In this document: positions 33,785-44,319 of the stretch, in pieces
Numbering within the stretch: the stretch's first letter is position 1
How the letters are laid out: the number at the start of each line of letters is the position of its first letter
From: Microbacterium sp. Leaf151
Lineage (GTDB): Bacteria; Actinomycetota; Actinomycetes; Actinomycetales; Microbacteriaceae
Reading direction: 5' to 3'
Assembly (NCBI RefSeq): GCF_001424225.1
Contig: NZ_LMOR01000004.1
Span: forward strand, 956,485-1,020,484
DNA: 64,000 bases
Made by a program: the position numbers and the translations under genes
Notes under the pieces: generated by a model
What the model saw: only the letters and a program-made list of their open reading frames with translations
Database searches by the model: none
What the model was told of the DNA's origin: nothing

Positions 33785-34942
33785 ATGACCGTCACCCGAG
33801 CCGAGCACCGTCGCCGCACCTCACGACGCGTGCGCCTGCGCCGTACCCTCGTCGCCACCGCCGCCGTCGCCCTGATCGCCGGCGGCGTCACCGTGTTCGC
33901 CCTGACGCGCGGGCCGTCCACCGCCCCCGTCGCCGAGACGGTGCCGTCGGGCGAGCCGACGCCGAGCCCGACGCCGACGCCCACACCCACGCCGCTGACC
34001 GCCGCTCAGGAACTGCTGGCGACCACGACCGATCCGAAGGCGTGCGCCGTGTCGTTCACGGGCGACGGCATCGCCTTCGACCCGCAGCTGCAGGCGGAGG
34101 ACGTCCGCTACGACAAGCTCCCCCTCCCCCGTGCCGACGGGCGCGTGTTCGCCGGGTGGTACCCCACGGTCGCGGACGCGACCTCGCTGAACACCGCCGA
34201 GCGCGTCAACGGCGCCGACCTCGTCACGTGCACGGACCGCGAGCGCACGCTCTACGCCGCCTGGACGACGCCCGAGGCGAACAGCGCCGAAGGCACCGAA
34301 CTCCCGATCCTGATGTACCACCAGTTCACGCGGAACCCCGAGGGCGAGGACAACTGGCTCCGGGGCAACTACGCCTACATCGGCGACTTCGACGCGCAGA
34401 TGGCCCACATCCAGGACGGGAGGTTCTACCTGCCCACCTGGGACGAGGTCAGCGCGTTCATCGACGGCGCGCTCTACCTGCCGAAGCGCTCCGTCGTCAT
34501 CACCGACGACGACGCCGACAGCACCTGGCTCGAGATGGCCGCGCCGATCGTCGACGGGCGGAACCTGCTGACCACCTCGTTCGTCATCACCTCCGCGCGC
34601 ACCGAACCCACCCCGAACCGCTTCGTGGTGCAGCGCTCCCACACGCATGACATGCATCGAGCCGGCGCCAACGGCAAGGGCCGCATGGTCAACGACGACG
34701 CGGACACGATCGCCGCCGACCTCGAGACGTCGGCCCAGATCCTCGGCGCCAAGGAGGTCGTGGCGTACCCCTTCGGCCACTTCACCGACACGACCAAGGA
34801 GGGCGTGCGGCGCGCGGGTTTCGAACTCGGTCGCGGCATCGAACCCGGGTACGTGCGCATCGGGACCGATAAGCTCGCATTGCCCGTCGTCCGCATCGAC
34901 TACGGCATGACCGTCGAAGACCTCGAGGCCAAGATCGGTTGA
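33785..34942 (+). CDS. Secreted NodB-type polysaccharide deacetylase with Listeria-repeat-like domain
   Basis: A 385-residue extracytoplasmic protein. The basic N-terminus and membrane anchor or signal (about 22-44, LVATAAVALIAGGVTVFAL) are followed by a Thr/Pro linker. Residues about 100-155 resemble the Listeria-Bacteroides (Flg_new) repeat: FAGWYPTVAD and TLYAAWTT. The NodB domain has LPILMYHQF, the metal-binding aspartates in VVITDDDADSTW, the histidines of RSHTHDMH and the YPFGHFTD loop. The histidine motif resembles that of PgaB/IcaB-type deacetylases, which act on poly-N-acetylglucosamine. TAGGAT at 33748-33753 is a possible -10. The glycosyltransferase downstream on the same strand may belong to the same surface-glycan function. 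Confidence 0.8.
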   Translation: MTVTRAEHRRRTSRRVRLRRTLVATAAVALIAGGVTVFALTRGPSTAPVAETVPSGEPTPSPTPTPTPTPLTAAQELLATTTDPKACAVSFTGDGIAFDPQLQAEDVRYDKLPLPRADGRVFAGWYPTVADATSLNTAERVNGADLVTCTDRERTLYAAWTTPEANSAEGTELPILMYHQFTRNPEGEDNWLRGNYAYIGDFDAQMAHIQDGRFYLPTWDEVSAFIDGALYLPKRSVVITDDDADSTWLEMAAPIVDGRNLLTTSFVITSARTEPTPNRFVVQRSHTHDMHRAGANGKGRMVNDDADTIAADLETSAQILGAKEVVAYPFGHFTDTTKEGVRRAGFELGRGIEPGYVRIGTDKLALPVVRIDYGMTVEDLEAKIG

Positions 34943-35093
34943 TTCCGCCCCATCGGCACCCGCGCCGCCGTTGCGGGCCGACGCCGGGCGAGCATCCGCT
35001 AGCTCACAGGTACGTCCGCCACAATCCTGTGGAGGCACATGTCGTGCGCATTACGCTGTGCTCCCCCTGACGTTTCACGAATCGCGAGTACCC

Positions 35094-36221
35094 ATGGATC
35101 TTTCCGTCATCGTTCCGACCTTCAACGAGGGTCCGAACGTCGCCGAACTCGTGCGCCGCACGACGGATGCCCTGGCGGATCGCGCGGTCGAGGTGATCTT
35201 CGTCGACGACTCCACGGACGACACCCCCGACATCATCCGGGCGGTCGCGGCGGACGCGCGCATTCCGGTGCGCTTGATCCACCGCGACGATCCGGTGGGC
35301 GGACTCGGTGGCGCCGTGGTCGAGGGCATCAAGGCGGCGGCATCCGATCGATGTGTCGTCATGGACGGCGACCTGCAGCACCCGCCCGAGGTGATCGCCG
35401 ACCTGCTCGCGCGCGCCGAACTGGGCGACGTCGATGTGGTGGTGGCATCCCGCTACGTCGCCGGCGGCACCTCCGACGGCCTCGCCAACGCGGTGCGCAC
35501 CACGGTGTCCCGCGCATCGACCCTTCTCACCAAGTCGATGTTCCCCAAGAAGCTGCACAACTGCTCCGACCCGATGACGGGGTTCTTCCTCGTCGACCGC
35601 AGCGCCCTCGAGGTCGAAACGCTGCAGCCGCGGGGGTTCAAGATCCTGCTCGAGATCCTCGCGCGCAAGCAGATGCGCATCGCCGAGGTGCCGTTCTCGT
35701 TCGCGCCCCGCTTCGCGGGCGAGTCGAAGGCCTCGTTCAGCCAGGGCATGCGGTTCCTGCTGCAGCTGACGATGCTGCGCTTCGGGCGCATGTCGGCCTT
35801 CGCGCTGGTGGGCGGCCTCGGTGCCGTCGCCAACCTCGCCATCATGTGGGCGCTGCAGATGGTCGGCGTGCAGTACATCATCGCCGCGGTGATCGCGAGC
35901 GTGGTCACCATCGTCGCCAACTTCCTCGCACTCGAGTACCTGGTCTTCGCCGACATGCGCGCGGAGTCCGGGCTCATGCGACACCGCTTCATCAAATCGT
36001 TCACCTTCAACGGCGTCGAGGCGATCGTGCGCATCCCGGTCATCTGGGTGCTCGTGAGTCAGGCGCACTTCCAGAGCGTGGTCGCCGCAGGGCTCACGCT
36101 CATCGCCGCCTTCGTCGTGCGTTTCGTCTTCCACGCCCTGGTCGTGTACGCGCCCAAGAAGAGCCGCATCGGCAAGGTCGCGCGGGCCATCGAACCCCTC
36201 GAAGACGAAGTCACCGCCTGA
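35094..36221 (+). CDS. DPM1-like glycosyltransferase fused to GtrA membrane domain
   Basis: A 375-residue protein. The N-terminal GT2 domain of the dolichol/polyprenol-phosphate mannose synthase type has LSVIVPTFNEGPNVAELV, FVDDSTDDT and the metal-binding DGDLQHPPEV. The C-terminal GtrA domain (about 230-360) has four membrane helices, starting FALVGGLGAVANLAIMW. Such fusions make polyprenyl-phosphate sugars on the inner leaflet and help move them across the membrane for cell-wall glycan or protein glycosylation. The chosen ATG starts exactly at the conserved domain; the ribosome-binding site is weak. Preceded by the deacetylase on the same strand, 150 bases away. Confidence 0.88.
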   Translation: MDLSVIVPTFNEGPNVAELVRRTTDALADRAVEVIFVDDSTDDTPDIIRAVAADARIPVRLIHRDDPVGGLGGAVVEGIKAAASDRCVVMDGDLQHPPEVIADLLARAELGDVDVVVASRYVAGGTSDGLANAVRTTVSRASTLLTKSMFPKKLHNCSDPMTGFFLVDRSALEVETLQPRGFKILLEILARKQMRIAEVPFSFAPRFAGESKASFSQGMRFLLQLTMLRFGRMSAFALVGGLGAVANLAIMWALQMVGVQYIIAAVIASVVTIVANFLALEYLVFADMRAESGLMRHRFIKSFTFNGVEAIVRIPVIWVLVSQAHFQSVVAAGLTLIAAFVVRFVFHALVVYAPKKSRIGKVARAIEPLEDEVTA

Positions 36222-36382
36222 CGCGTCCGTGCGGCGGAGATCGGGCCTGACCCTCTCTCGACCCACGTCGCCTGCCGTGCCGGCGAGCGCTCCCGTCCGC
36301 GACCGGCGGCACAGCGCGCCTGCTCCCACGGACCCATCGCCCGGCCGCGACCGGTGTCGGTGCACCGGCGTACGCTGAAGTC

Positions 36383-36640
36383 ATGTCCTCCGACGCATCC
36401 ATCCGTATGTTCGGCGCCGACTGGTGCCGCGATTGCATCCGCACGAAGAAGCAGCTCGACGAGCTGGGTATCGACTACGAGTACGTCGACCTCGTCGCCG
36501 ACCCCGCCGCGGCCGACGTCGCGAAAGAGATCTCGGGTCGCACCAGCATCCCCGTTGTCGTCTACCCCGACTCCAGCCACCACGTCGAGCCCTCGAACGC
36601 CGACGTCGAGGCCAAGCTCCGCGAGTTGTCGCTGATCTGA
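36383..36640 (+). CDS. Glutaredoxin/mycoredoxin-like redox protein
   Basis: An 85-residue thioredoxin-fold protein with the active-site motif WCRDC at residues 14-18 (CxxC), the cis-proline in TSIPVVVYPD and the C-terminal ADVEAKLREL helix. The family (mycoredoxin type) reduces mixed disulfides with mycothiol in actinobacteria. The dipeptide between the cysteines is RD, unlike the GY of mycoredoxin-1, so partner specificity may differ. TACGCT lies exactly six bases before the ATG, so the transcript is probably leaderless. The next gene begins 11 bases later. Confidence 0.88.
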   Translation: MSSDASIRMFGADWCRDCIRTKKQLDELGIDYEYVDLVADPAAADVAKEISGRTSIPVVVYPDSSHHVEPSNADVEAKLRELSLI

Positions 36641-36650
36641 TCGGGTCGGC

Positions 36651-37589
36651 GTGACCGTCTCCGCCGCCTGGCCCGTCCGGCGCGCACTCACCTCCGAGCA
36701 CGGCACGGCCCTGCCGGCGTTCGTCGATCATCACGTGCACCTGCACCTGATCGACGCCTCCACGTTGGCCGCTCGCGGCATCGCCGCGGTCGTCGACCTG
36801 GGTGGCGACCCCGTGGCCCTCGCCCGACGCGCGCGCGGACTCCCCCGCGTCTCGTACGCGGGGGCGTTCCTGACCGCACCCGGCGGGTACCCGCAAGGGC
36901 GGTCGTGGGCTCCGGATGCCACCGTGCGCCTCGTCACGGATCCGTCCCGGCATCCGGGTGTCACGGACGGGGCGCGAACCGCCGTCGACGCGCAGGCGGA
37001 TGCCGGGGCGTCGGTCATCAAGGTGGCCCTGCACGCCGACGCCGGGCCCGTGGTGTCCGACGACGTGCTCTCAGCGGTCGTGGCGGCCGCCGCAGACCGG
37101 GGTCTGCCGGTCGTCGCGCACGCCCAGGGCGCGGGGCAGGTCGAGCGCGCAATAGAAGCGGGTGTGGCCGCGCTTGCCCACGCGCCCTTCGACGCACCCC
37201 TCTCCCGCCGTACCCTCTCGCGCGCGATCGACGCGGGCCAGGTATGGATCTCGACGCTCGACATCCACCGGGGAGCCGCCCGCGAGCAGGCGATCACGAA
37301 CCTCCGCGCCTTCGCCGCCCACGGCGGCAGGGTCCTTTACGGAACCGACCTCGGCAACGGCTCCCTGCCGGTCGGGCTGAACCGCCGCGAGCTTCTGGCC
37401 CTGCACCATGCCGACGTGCGGGGCGACGCGCTCGTAGCCGCGCTGACCGATGCGTGGCCGAACGTCGAGCCGACGACCGCGGTCTGCACCTTCGTGCCGG
37501 GTCCGGCGCCCACCGATCCCGACGACCTGCCCACCTGGCTCAGCCGCGGCACGGTCGTCGCCACCGAGGAGCTGACGCGTGTCGACTGA
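36651..37589 (+). CDS. Amidohydrolase-superfamily protein paired with kynureninase
   Basis: A 312-residue metal-dependent hydrolase. The metal-binding set is visible: FVDHHVHLHL near residues 24-33, a lysine in ASVIKVALH, histidines in VVAHAQG and ALAHAPFD, and the catalytic Asp in LYGTDLGNG. It starts with GTG just after the mycoredoxin gene. Its last 11 bases overlap kynU, so the pair is probably translationally coupled. The substrate is unknown. By position it could act on a kynurenine-pathway amide, for example N-formylkynurenine, although known formamidases belong to other families; that is inference only. Confidence 0.75.
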   Translation: MTVSAAWPVRRALTSEHGTALPAFVDHHVHLHLIDASTLAARGIAAVVDLGGDPVALARRARGLPRVSYAGAFLTAPGGYPQGRSWAPDATVRLVTDPSRHPGVTDGARTAVDAQADAGASVIKVALHADAGPVVSDDVLSAVVAAAADRGLPVVAHAQGAGQVERAIEAGVAALAHAPFDAPLSRRTLSRAIDAGQVWISTLDIHRGAAREQAITNLRAFAAHGGRVLYGTDLGNGSLPVGLNRRELLALHHADVRGDALVAALTDAWPNVEPTTAVCTFVPGPAPTDPDDLPTWLSRGTVVATEELTRVD

Positions 37590-38865
37590 CCCCACCCCCG
37601 ATTTCGGATCCGTCGATGCGCTGCAGGTGCCGCGTGCCTCTCTCGCGGCCGAAGCGTCGGCCCTCGACGCCGACGACCCACTGGCGCACCACCGCGCCGC
37701 CTTCGTCGGTGCCGAGACACCGCTGGTCTACTTCGACGGCAACTCGCTCGGGCGCCCGCCGCGAGCGACGGCCGATCGCCTCGCACGCTTCGTCACCGAC
37801 GAATGGGGCGGCCGCCTCATCCGCGGGTGGGACGAACAGTGGATGCAGCTCCCCTTCGCGATCGGCGACCGGATCGCGGCGCTCGCGCTCGGCGCGGCAT
37901 CCGGTCAGACCGTCATCGGCGACTCGACCACCGTGCTGCTGTACAAGCTGCTGCGGGCGGCCCTCGACGCGCAGATGAACCTCGACCCGCAGAGGGTGGA
38001 GATCGTCGTGGGCCGCGACGACTTCCCCACCGACCGCTACCTCGTCGAAGGCATCGCGGCCGAGCGCGGCGCCCGCGTCGTGTGGATCGACGTCGACACC
38101 TCTCGAGGAGTGGATGCCGCGCTGCTCCGCGCCGCGGTCGGCGAGCGCACCGCGGTGGTACTGCTCAGCCACGTGTCGTACCGCTCGGGATACCTTGCCG
38201 ACGGTGCCGGTCTCACGCGGATCGCGCACGATGCCGGGGCGCTCGTGCTGTGGGACCTCTGCCACTCGGCCGGATCCGTGCCGATCGAGCTCGATGCGTG
38301 GGGCGCCGACCTCGCCGTCGGCTGCACCTACAAATACCTCAACGGCGGTCCGGGCTCGCCCGCTTTCGCCTACGTCGCCGCGCGCCACCAGCGCACCCTG
38401 ACGCAGCCCGTACAGGGCTGGATGGGGGCAGCCGACGTGTTCTCGATGGGGCCGGTCTACCGGCCTGCCGACGGGATGCGCCGCTTCCTCTCCGGGACCC
38501 CGCCGGTGCTGGCGATGATCGCGATGCAGGACACCCTCGACCTCCTGGAGGAGGCCGGGATCGACGCGGTTCGGGCCAAGTCCGTCGCGCTGACCGAGTT
38601 CGCGGTGCGGGTCGCCGATGGCATCCTGAGCCCGCTCGGCGTGCGCCTCGCCTCGCCGCGCGACGCCGCCGAACGAGGCGGCCACGTGACGCTCTCGCAT
38701 CCATCGATGCGGGCCGTGACCGCACGCCTGTGGCAGGGCGACGTCATCCCCGACTATCGCGATCCGCACGGCCTCCGCATCGGCCTGTCGCCGCTGTCGA
38801 CGAGCTTCGCAGAGACCCTCACGGGCCTCCGCGCCGTCGCCGACGCGGTGCGCGCCGAGGGCTGA
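37579..38865 (+). CDS. kynU: Kynureninase
   Basis: A 428-residue PLP enzyme cleaving kynurenine to anthranilate and alanine. Family features: VYFDGNSLGRPPRAT at the N-terminus, EWGGRLIRGWDEQWM, the PLP-binding aspartate region VLWDLCHSAGSVPIEL, and the Schiff-base lysine in GCTYKYLNGGPGSPAF. The length is normal. It begins with GTG inside the end of the amidohydrolase gene. No tryptophan dioxygenase or known formamidase gene is in the window. The product anthranilate could feed tryptophan synthesis or catabolism. Confidence 0.94.
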   Translation: MSTDPTPDFGSVDALQVPRASLAAEASALDADDPLAHHRAAFVGAETPLVYFDGNSLGRPPRATADRLARFVTDEWGGRLIRGWDEQWMQLPFAIGDRIAALALGAASGQTVIGDSTTVLLYKLLRAALDAQMNLDPQRVEIVVGRDDFPTDRYLVEGIAAERGARVVWIDVDTSRGVDAALLRAAVGERTAVVLLSHVSYRSGYLADGAGLTRIAHDAGALVLWDLCHSAGSVPIELDAWGADLAVGCTYKYLNGGPGSPAFAYVAARHQRTLTQPVQGWMGAADVFSMGPVYRPADGMRRFLSGTPPVLAMIAMQDTLDLLEEAGIDAVRAKSVALTEFAVRVADGILSPLGVRLASPRDAAERGGHVTLSHPSMRAVTARLWQGDVIPDYRDPHGLRIGLSPLSTSFAETLTGLRAVADAVRAEG

Positions 38866-38944
38866 AGCGGCCCGCGCGTCGACGAGGCGCCGATCGCCCA
38901 CGGCCCGGAACGGACTGGCCGCCATGCCGGACTAGCCTCGGAGC

Positions 38945-40693
38945 ATGATCGATCCCCTCCTCGTCGTCCTCGCCGGCGTCGTGGTGGTCGCCCTCGCCAC
39001 GGTCATCGGGCCGCGCTTCAACGTCGCGGGGCCCCTCGTGCTGCTCGCCGTGGGCGCGGGGGTGAGCCTGCTCCCGTTCGTGCCGCCGTTCGCGGTCGAC
39101 CCCGAGATCATCCTGGTCGGCGTGCTGCCGCCCCTGCTGTACTCCGCTGCCGTGCAACTGCCGGCCATCGAGTTCCGTCGCGATTTCGCGCCGATCGCGG
39201 GTCTCTCGGTCGTGCTGGTCGTCATCAGCTCCGTGCTGCTGGGCCTGTTCTTCTGGGCCGTGATCCCCGGTCTCGGCCTCGCTCTCGCAATCGCCCTCGG
39301 GGCGATCCTGAGCCCCACGGATGCCGTGGCCACCTCCATCGCCAAACGCCTGGGCATCTCGCCGCGCGTGGTGACGATGCTGGAGGGCGAGAGCCTGCTC
39401 AACGACGCCACCGCGCTGGTGCTGCTTCGCACGGCGGTCGCCGCCGTGGCATCCGGATTCGCGTTCGGTGACGCGGTGGCCGACTTCGCGTGGGCGGTCG
39501 CCGTCGCGCTCGTCCTCGGTGCCGTCATCGGCTGGGTGAACCTGCGCGTCCGCGAGCGACTGGCGAACCCCGCAGCCAATACCGCGCTCAGCTTCACGAT
39601 CCCCTTCATCGCCTACCTGCCCACCGAGCACCTCGGCGGATCCGGTCTCGTCGCCGCCGTGGTCGCGGGGATCGTCACCGGCCAGGGGGCCGCTCGGCGC
39701 TTCACCCCCGAACAACGCATCAGTGACCGGCTCAACTGGCGGACGGTCGAACTGGTGCTCGAGGGCGGCGTGTTCCTCGTCTTCGGTCTCGAATTGAAAG
39801 ACATCGTGGGTGCGAACCTCCGCGAGCACGAGGGGCTGTGGCACGGCACGTGGCTGGCGCTGAGCGCCCTCGGGATCGTGCTCATCGTGCGCGGTCTGTG
39901 GGTGGCCGGGCTGATCTGGGTGCAGGGGCGTCGCAGCCACCGCCACGCGCGGGAGCAGGGCCGCATCGAGGGCGCGCAGGACCGCCTCGACAGATTCGAA
40001 GCGGCCTATCGCGAGACGCCGGAGCAGTTCACTGCTCGCGGCGCGGATCCCGTACGCACCGAGCGGCGGATCGGGTGGATGCGCACCCGCATCGCCCGCA
40101 CGATGGCCGACCTCGACTACTACCGCGACACCCCGCTCGGCGCGCGCCACGGCACCGTCATCGTGTGGGCGGGCATGCGCGGGGTCGTCACGCTCGCTGC
40201 CGCGCAGACTCTGCCGGCGGACACTCCGCAGCGTCCGCTGCTCATTTTCGTCGCCTTCCTGGTGGCCCTGTTCAGCCTCGTGCTGCAGGGGCTCACGCTG
40301 CCGGCCGTCGTGCGGTCGGTCGGTCTCGCCGGTACCGGCGGCGAAGGACCGACGCGGGAGGAGCAGCGCGCCCTCGACGCAGAGCTGCGCGAAGCCGCCA
40401 GCGACGCTCTCGGTGGGGGAACGCTCCGGCGACGCGACGGCGCGGCGTTCCCCCCTGAGCTCCTGGAGCGCGCCGGTGCTCGGATCGTGCAGCCGCCCGA
40501 CGAGGATGCCTCGACCCGCGTGCGCGACTTCCTCGAGCTGCGACTCGCCTCGATCGAGGAGATGCGCCGTCGCCTGCACGACGCGGGACGCGACGGTCGC
40601 TACAGCACCGCCGCCCTGCGTCACGCCCTCGCCGAGCTCGACGCCGACCAGCTGAGCCTCGAACTGCGCATCGACGACGGCGAAGACGAGTAG
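38945..40693 (+). CDS. CPA1-family Na+/H+ antiporter
   Basis: A 582-residue monovalent cation:proton antiporter of the NhaP/YjcE type. About 12 membrane helices occupy residues 1-460, with the ion-binding region ALGAILSPTDAVATSIAKRLG and the conserved EGESLLNDATALVLLR. A polar insert (about 335-390, rich in Arg and His) interrupts the last helices. The C-terminal 115 residues are cytoplasmic, acidic and helical (LELRLASIEEMRRRLHD) and may be regulatory. TAGCCT lies six bases before the ATG, with an overlapping GGAG. The gene stands alone. A repeat array follows it. Confidence 0.92.
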   Translation: MIDPLLVVLAGVVVVALATVIGPRFNVAGPLVLLAVGAGVSLLPFVPPFAVDPEIILVGVLPPLLYSAAVQLPAIEFRRDFAPIAGLSVVLVVISSVLLGLFFWAVIPGLGLALAIALGAILSPTDAVATSIAKRLGISPRVVTMLEGESLLNDATALVLLRTAVAAVASGFAFGDAVADFAWAVAVALVLGAVIGWVNLRVRERLANPAANTALSFTIPFIAYLPTEHLGGSGLVAAVVAGIVTGQGAARRFTPEQRISDRLNWRTVELVLEGGVFLVFGLELKDIVGANLREHEGLWHGTWLALSALGIVLIVRGLWVAGLIWVQGRRSHRHAREQGRIEGAQDRLDRFEAAYRETPEQFTARGADPVRTERRIGWMRTRIARTMADLDYYRDTPLGARHGTVIVWAGMRGVVTLAAAQTLPADTPQRPLLIFVAFLVALFSLVLQGLTLPAVVRSVGLAGTGGEGPTREEQRALDAELREAASDALGGGTLRRRDGAAFPPELLERAGARIVQPPDEDASTRVRDFLELRLASIEEMRRRLHDAGRDGRYSTAALRHALAELDADQLSLELRIDDGEDE

Positions 40694-41286
40694 AGGCGAG
40701 CGCACGCCCGGCGCTGATCGCAGAGCCGCCAGCGGGTGGAACGTCGCGCGGCGGGGCGGGGCGGGCGTTGGCGCGGGCGTGCCGGGGCGCGGAATGTGCA
40801 CCGGTCGCAGGCACGGCCCCGAGCCTGACGGGGCGTGGAATGTGCACCGGGGCGTCCGGCGCCCGCCCCGGTGCACATAGAGCGCCCCGGCACCGCGCTC
40901 GACCATCACGGCAGCGGTCGCAGGCGCGGCCTCGGGCGTGCCGGGGCGCGGAATGTGCACCGGGGCGTCCGGCGCCCGCCCCGGTGCACATAGAGCGCCC
41001 CGGCACCGCGCTCGACCATCGCGGCAGCGGTCGCAGGCACGGCCCCGAGCCTGACGGGGCGTGGAATGTGCACCGGGGCGTCCGGCACCCGCCCCGGTGC
41101 ACATAGAGCGCCCCGGCACCGCGCTCGACCATCACGGCAGCGGTCGCAGGCACGGCCCCGAGCCTGACGGGGCGCGGAATGCGCCCCGGTGCGGGGCCCG
41201 TCGACGGAGGGGGCGAGGAAGTGACCGGCGGCGAACGCGGAGGTCCGTTCACGGAGGCGTGAGGCACAATGGAGGCGGAGGTCTCC
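40694..41286. other. 593-base spacer containing a 113-bp hairpin repeat array
   Basis: Dominated by the tandem array at 40792-41190, described separately. Long frames on both strands across it are repetitive and rich in Gly, Arg, Ala and Pro, and repeat with the array; they are not believed to be genes. Confidence 0.75.
40792..41190. repeat. 113-bp tandem repeat array with perfect hairpins
   Basis: The word GAATGTGCACCGG recurs at 40792, 40838, 40951 and 41064, with a variant (GAATGCGCCCCGG) at 41177. The last four are exactly 113 bases apart; the first spacing (46) marks a shortened unit. Each full unit has a 15-bp perfect hairpin, ATGTGCACCGGGGCG with its complement around a nine-base loop: 40840-40854/40864-40878, 40953-40967/40977-40991 and 41066-41080/41090-41104. 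One unit has a second 12-bp pairing, GCGCCCCGGCAC with GTGCCGGGGCGC. Copies differ at few positions. Confidence 0.92.
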
Positions 41287-41763
41287 ATGAGCGATTCGAT
41301 CCCGACGATGCCGTCATCCGTGGATGCCGCCGGGACCGGCACCGTGCCCCACGCGCACGCCGCGGCAGAGTGCCCGAAGTGCTTCACCGAGCTGCAGAGC
41401 GACCGCGATTGGTGGCGGGCGCGTCCGGCCGGTTCGCGGCTCGTCGGCCTCGTCGTCTCACGGCCGGACATGCCGACGGTGGTGCAGCAGCGCGACGACC
41501 TCACCCGGTTCGGGGTACCGATCGAGGGCTTCCGTCACCCCGCACCCGAGACGATGGAGGGCTGGGCGAACCGCCTCGATCGCTTCTTCGGAACCCTCAC
41601 CGGCGGTGACGTGCTCGTGGTTGCGAGCGTGCACGCGCTCGGTGCGACGCGCGAGGACGAGATCCGCGCGATCGCCGACCTGCGTCGGCGCGGAGTGATG
41701 GTGAAAGTGTTGCCGCACGGCGACCGGCACCTCCACGACGCGACGTTCAGCACACACGGCTGA
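41287..41763 (+). CDS. Serine-recombinase-like protein, probably catalytically inactive
   Basis: A 158-residue protein of uncertain family. After about 50 residues containing one CPKC motif, the stretch from SRLVGLVVSRPDMP to DLRRRGVMVKVLP follows the resolvase/invertase catalytic fold: a first strand ending in Ser, VVQQRDDLTRFGV, then GDVLVVASVHALGATREDEI where resolvases have GDxLVVxxLDRLGR. The arginines needed for catalysis (in the YAR, LDR and LGR positions) are replaced by other residues, mostly Ala, so strand cleavage is unlikely. The start at 41287 has GGAGG five bases upstream; an ATG 18 bases earlier is the alternative. It directly follows the 113-bp hairpin array. Resemblance is judged by eye. 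Confidence 0.55.
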   Translation: MSDSIPTMPSSVDAAGTGTVPHAHAAAECPKCFTELQSDRDWWRARPAGSRLVGLVVSRPDMPTVVQQRDDLTRFGVPIEGFRHPAPETMEGWANRLDRFFGTLTGGDVLVVASVHALGATREDEIRAIADLRRRGVMVKVLPHGDRHLHDATFSTHG

Positions 41764-41789
41764 CGTTCGAACGTCGGCGAGGCGGACGA

Positions 41790-44129
<2,340 letters not shown>

Positions 44130-44275
44130 GGGTGCCTCCTCGGGATCGTCACCCAGTGTGGCGGACACCACCGACATCCGCGACGCGCGCGGGTGTCGGT
44201 GGGCCGTTGCCGTCACGCCGACGTGCACGGCCGCGGACCCCGCTGCGCCCACGCGAGGGGACCGGCCGAACGCGA

Positions 44276-44309
44276 CGATGCCCCCGCAGACGAATCCGCG
44301 GGGGCATCG
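44276..44309 (-). terminator. Hairpin after the DEAD-box helicase gene
   Basis: CGATGCCCCCGC (44276-44287) pairs perfectly with GCGGGGGCATCG (44298-44309) around a ten-base loop, 10 bases beyond the helicase stop. Confidence 0.8.
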
Positions 44310-44319
44310 GAGAAGGGGA

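Noticed and set aside
35015..35034. CCACA-ATCC-TGTGG dyad before the glycosyltransferase
   Set aside because: Short dyad of five bases per arm with no second copy; not enough to call an operator.
38819..41119. A 766-codon minus-strand frame crossing the antiporter and the repeat array
   Set aside because: The part opposite the antiporter is His/Gln/Asp-rich shadow, and the rest is the repeat translated; no start signal or domain.
40792..41190. CRISPR array
   Set aside because: Units are direct tandem copies of 113 bases without unique spacers, and no cas genes are present.
41287..41763. Active resolvase of a mobile element
   Set aside because: Catalytic arginines are missing and no transposase, terminal inverted repeats or target duplication was seen.
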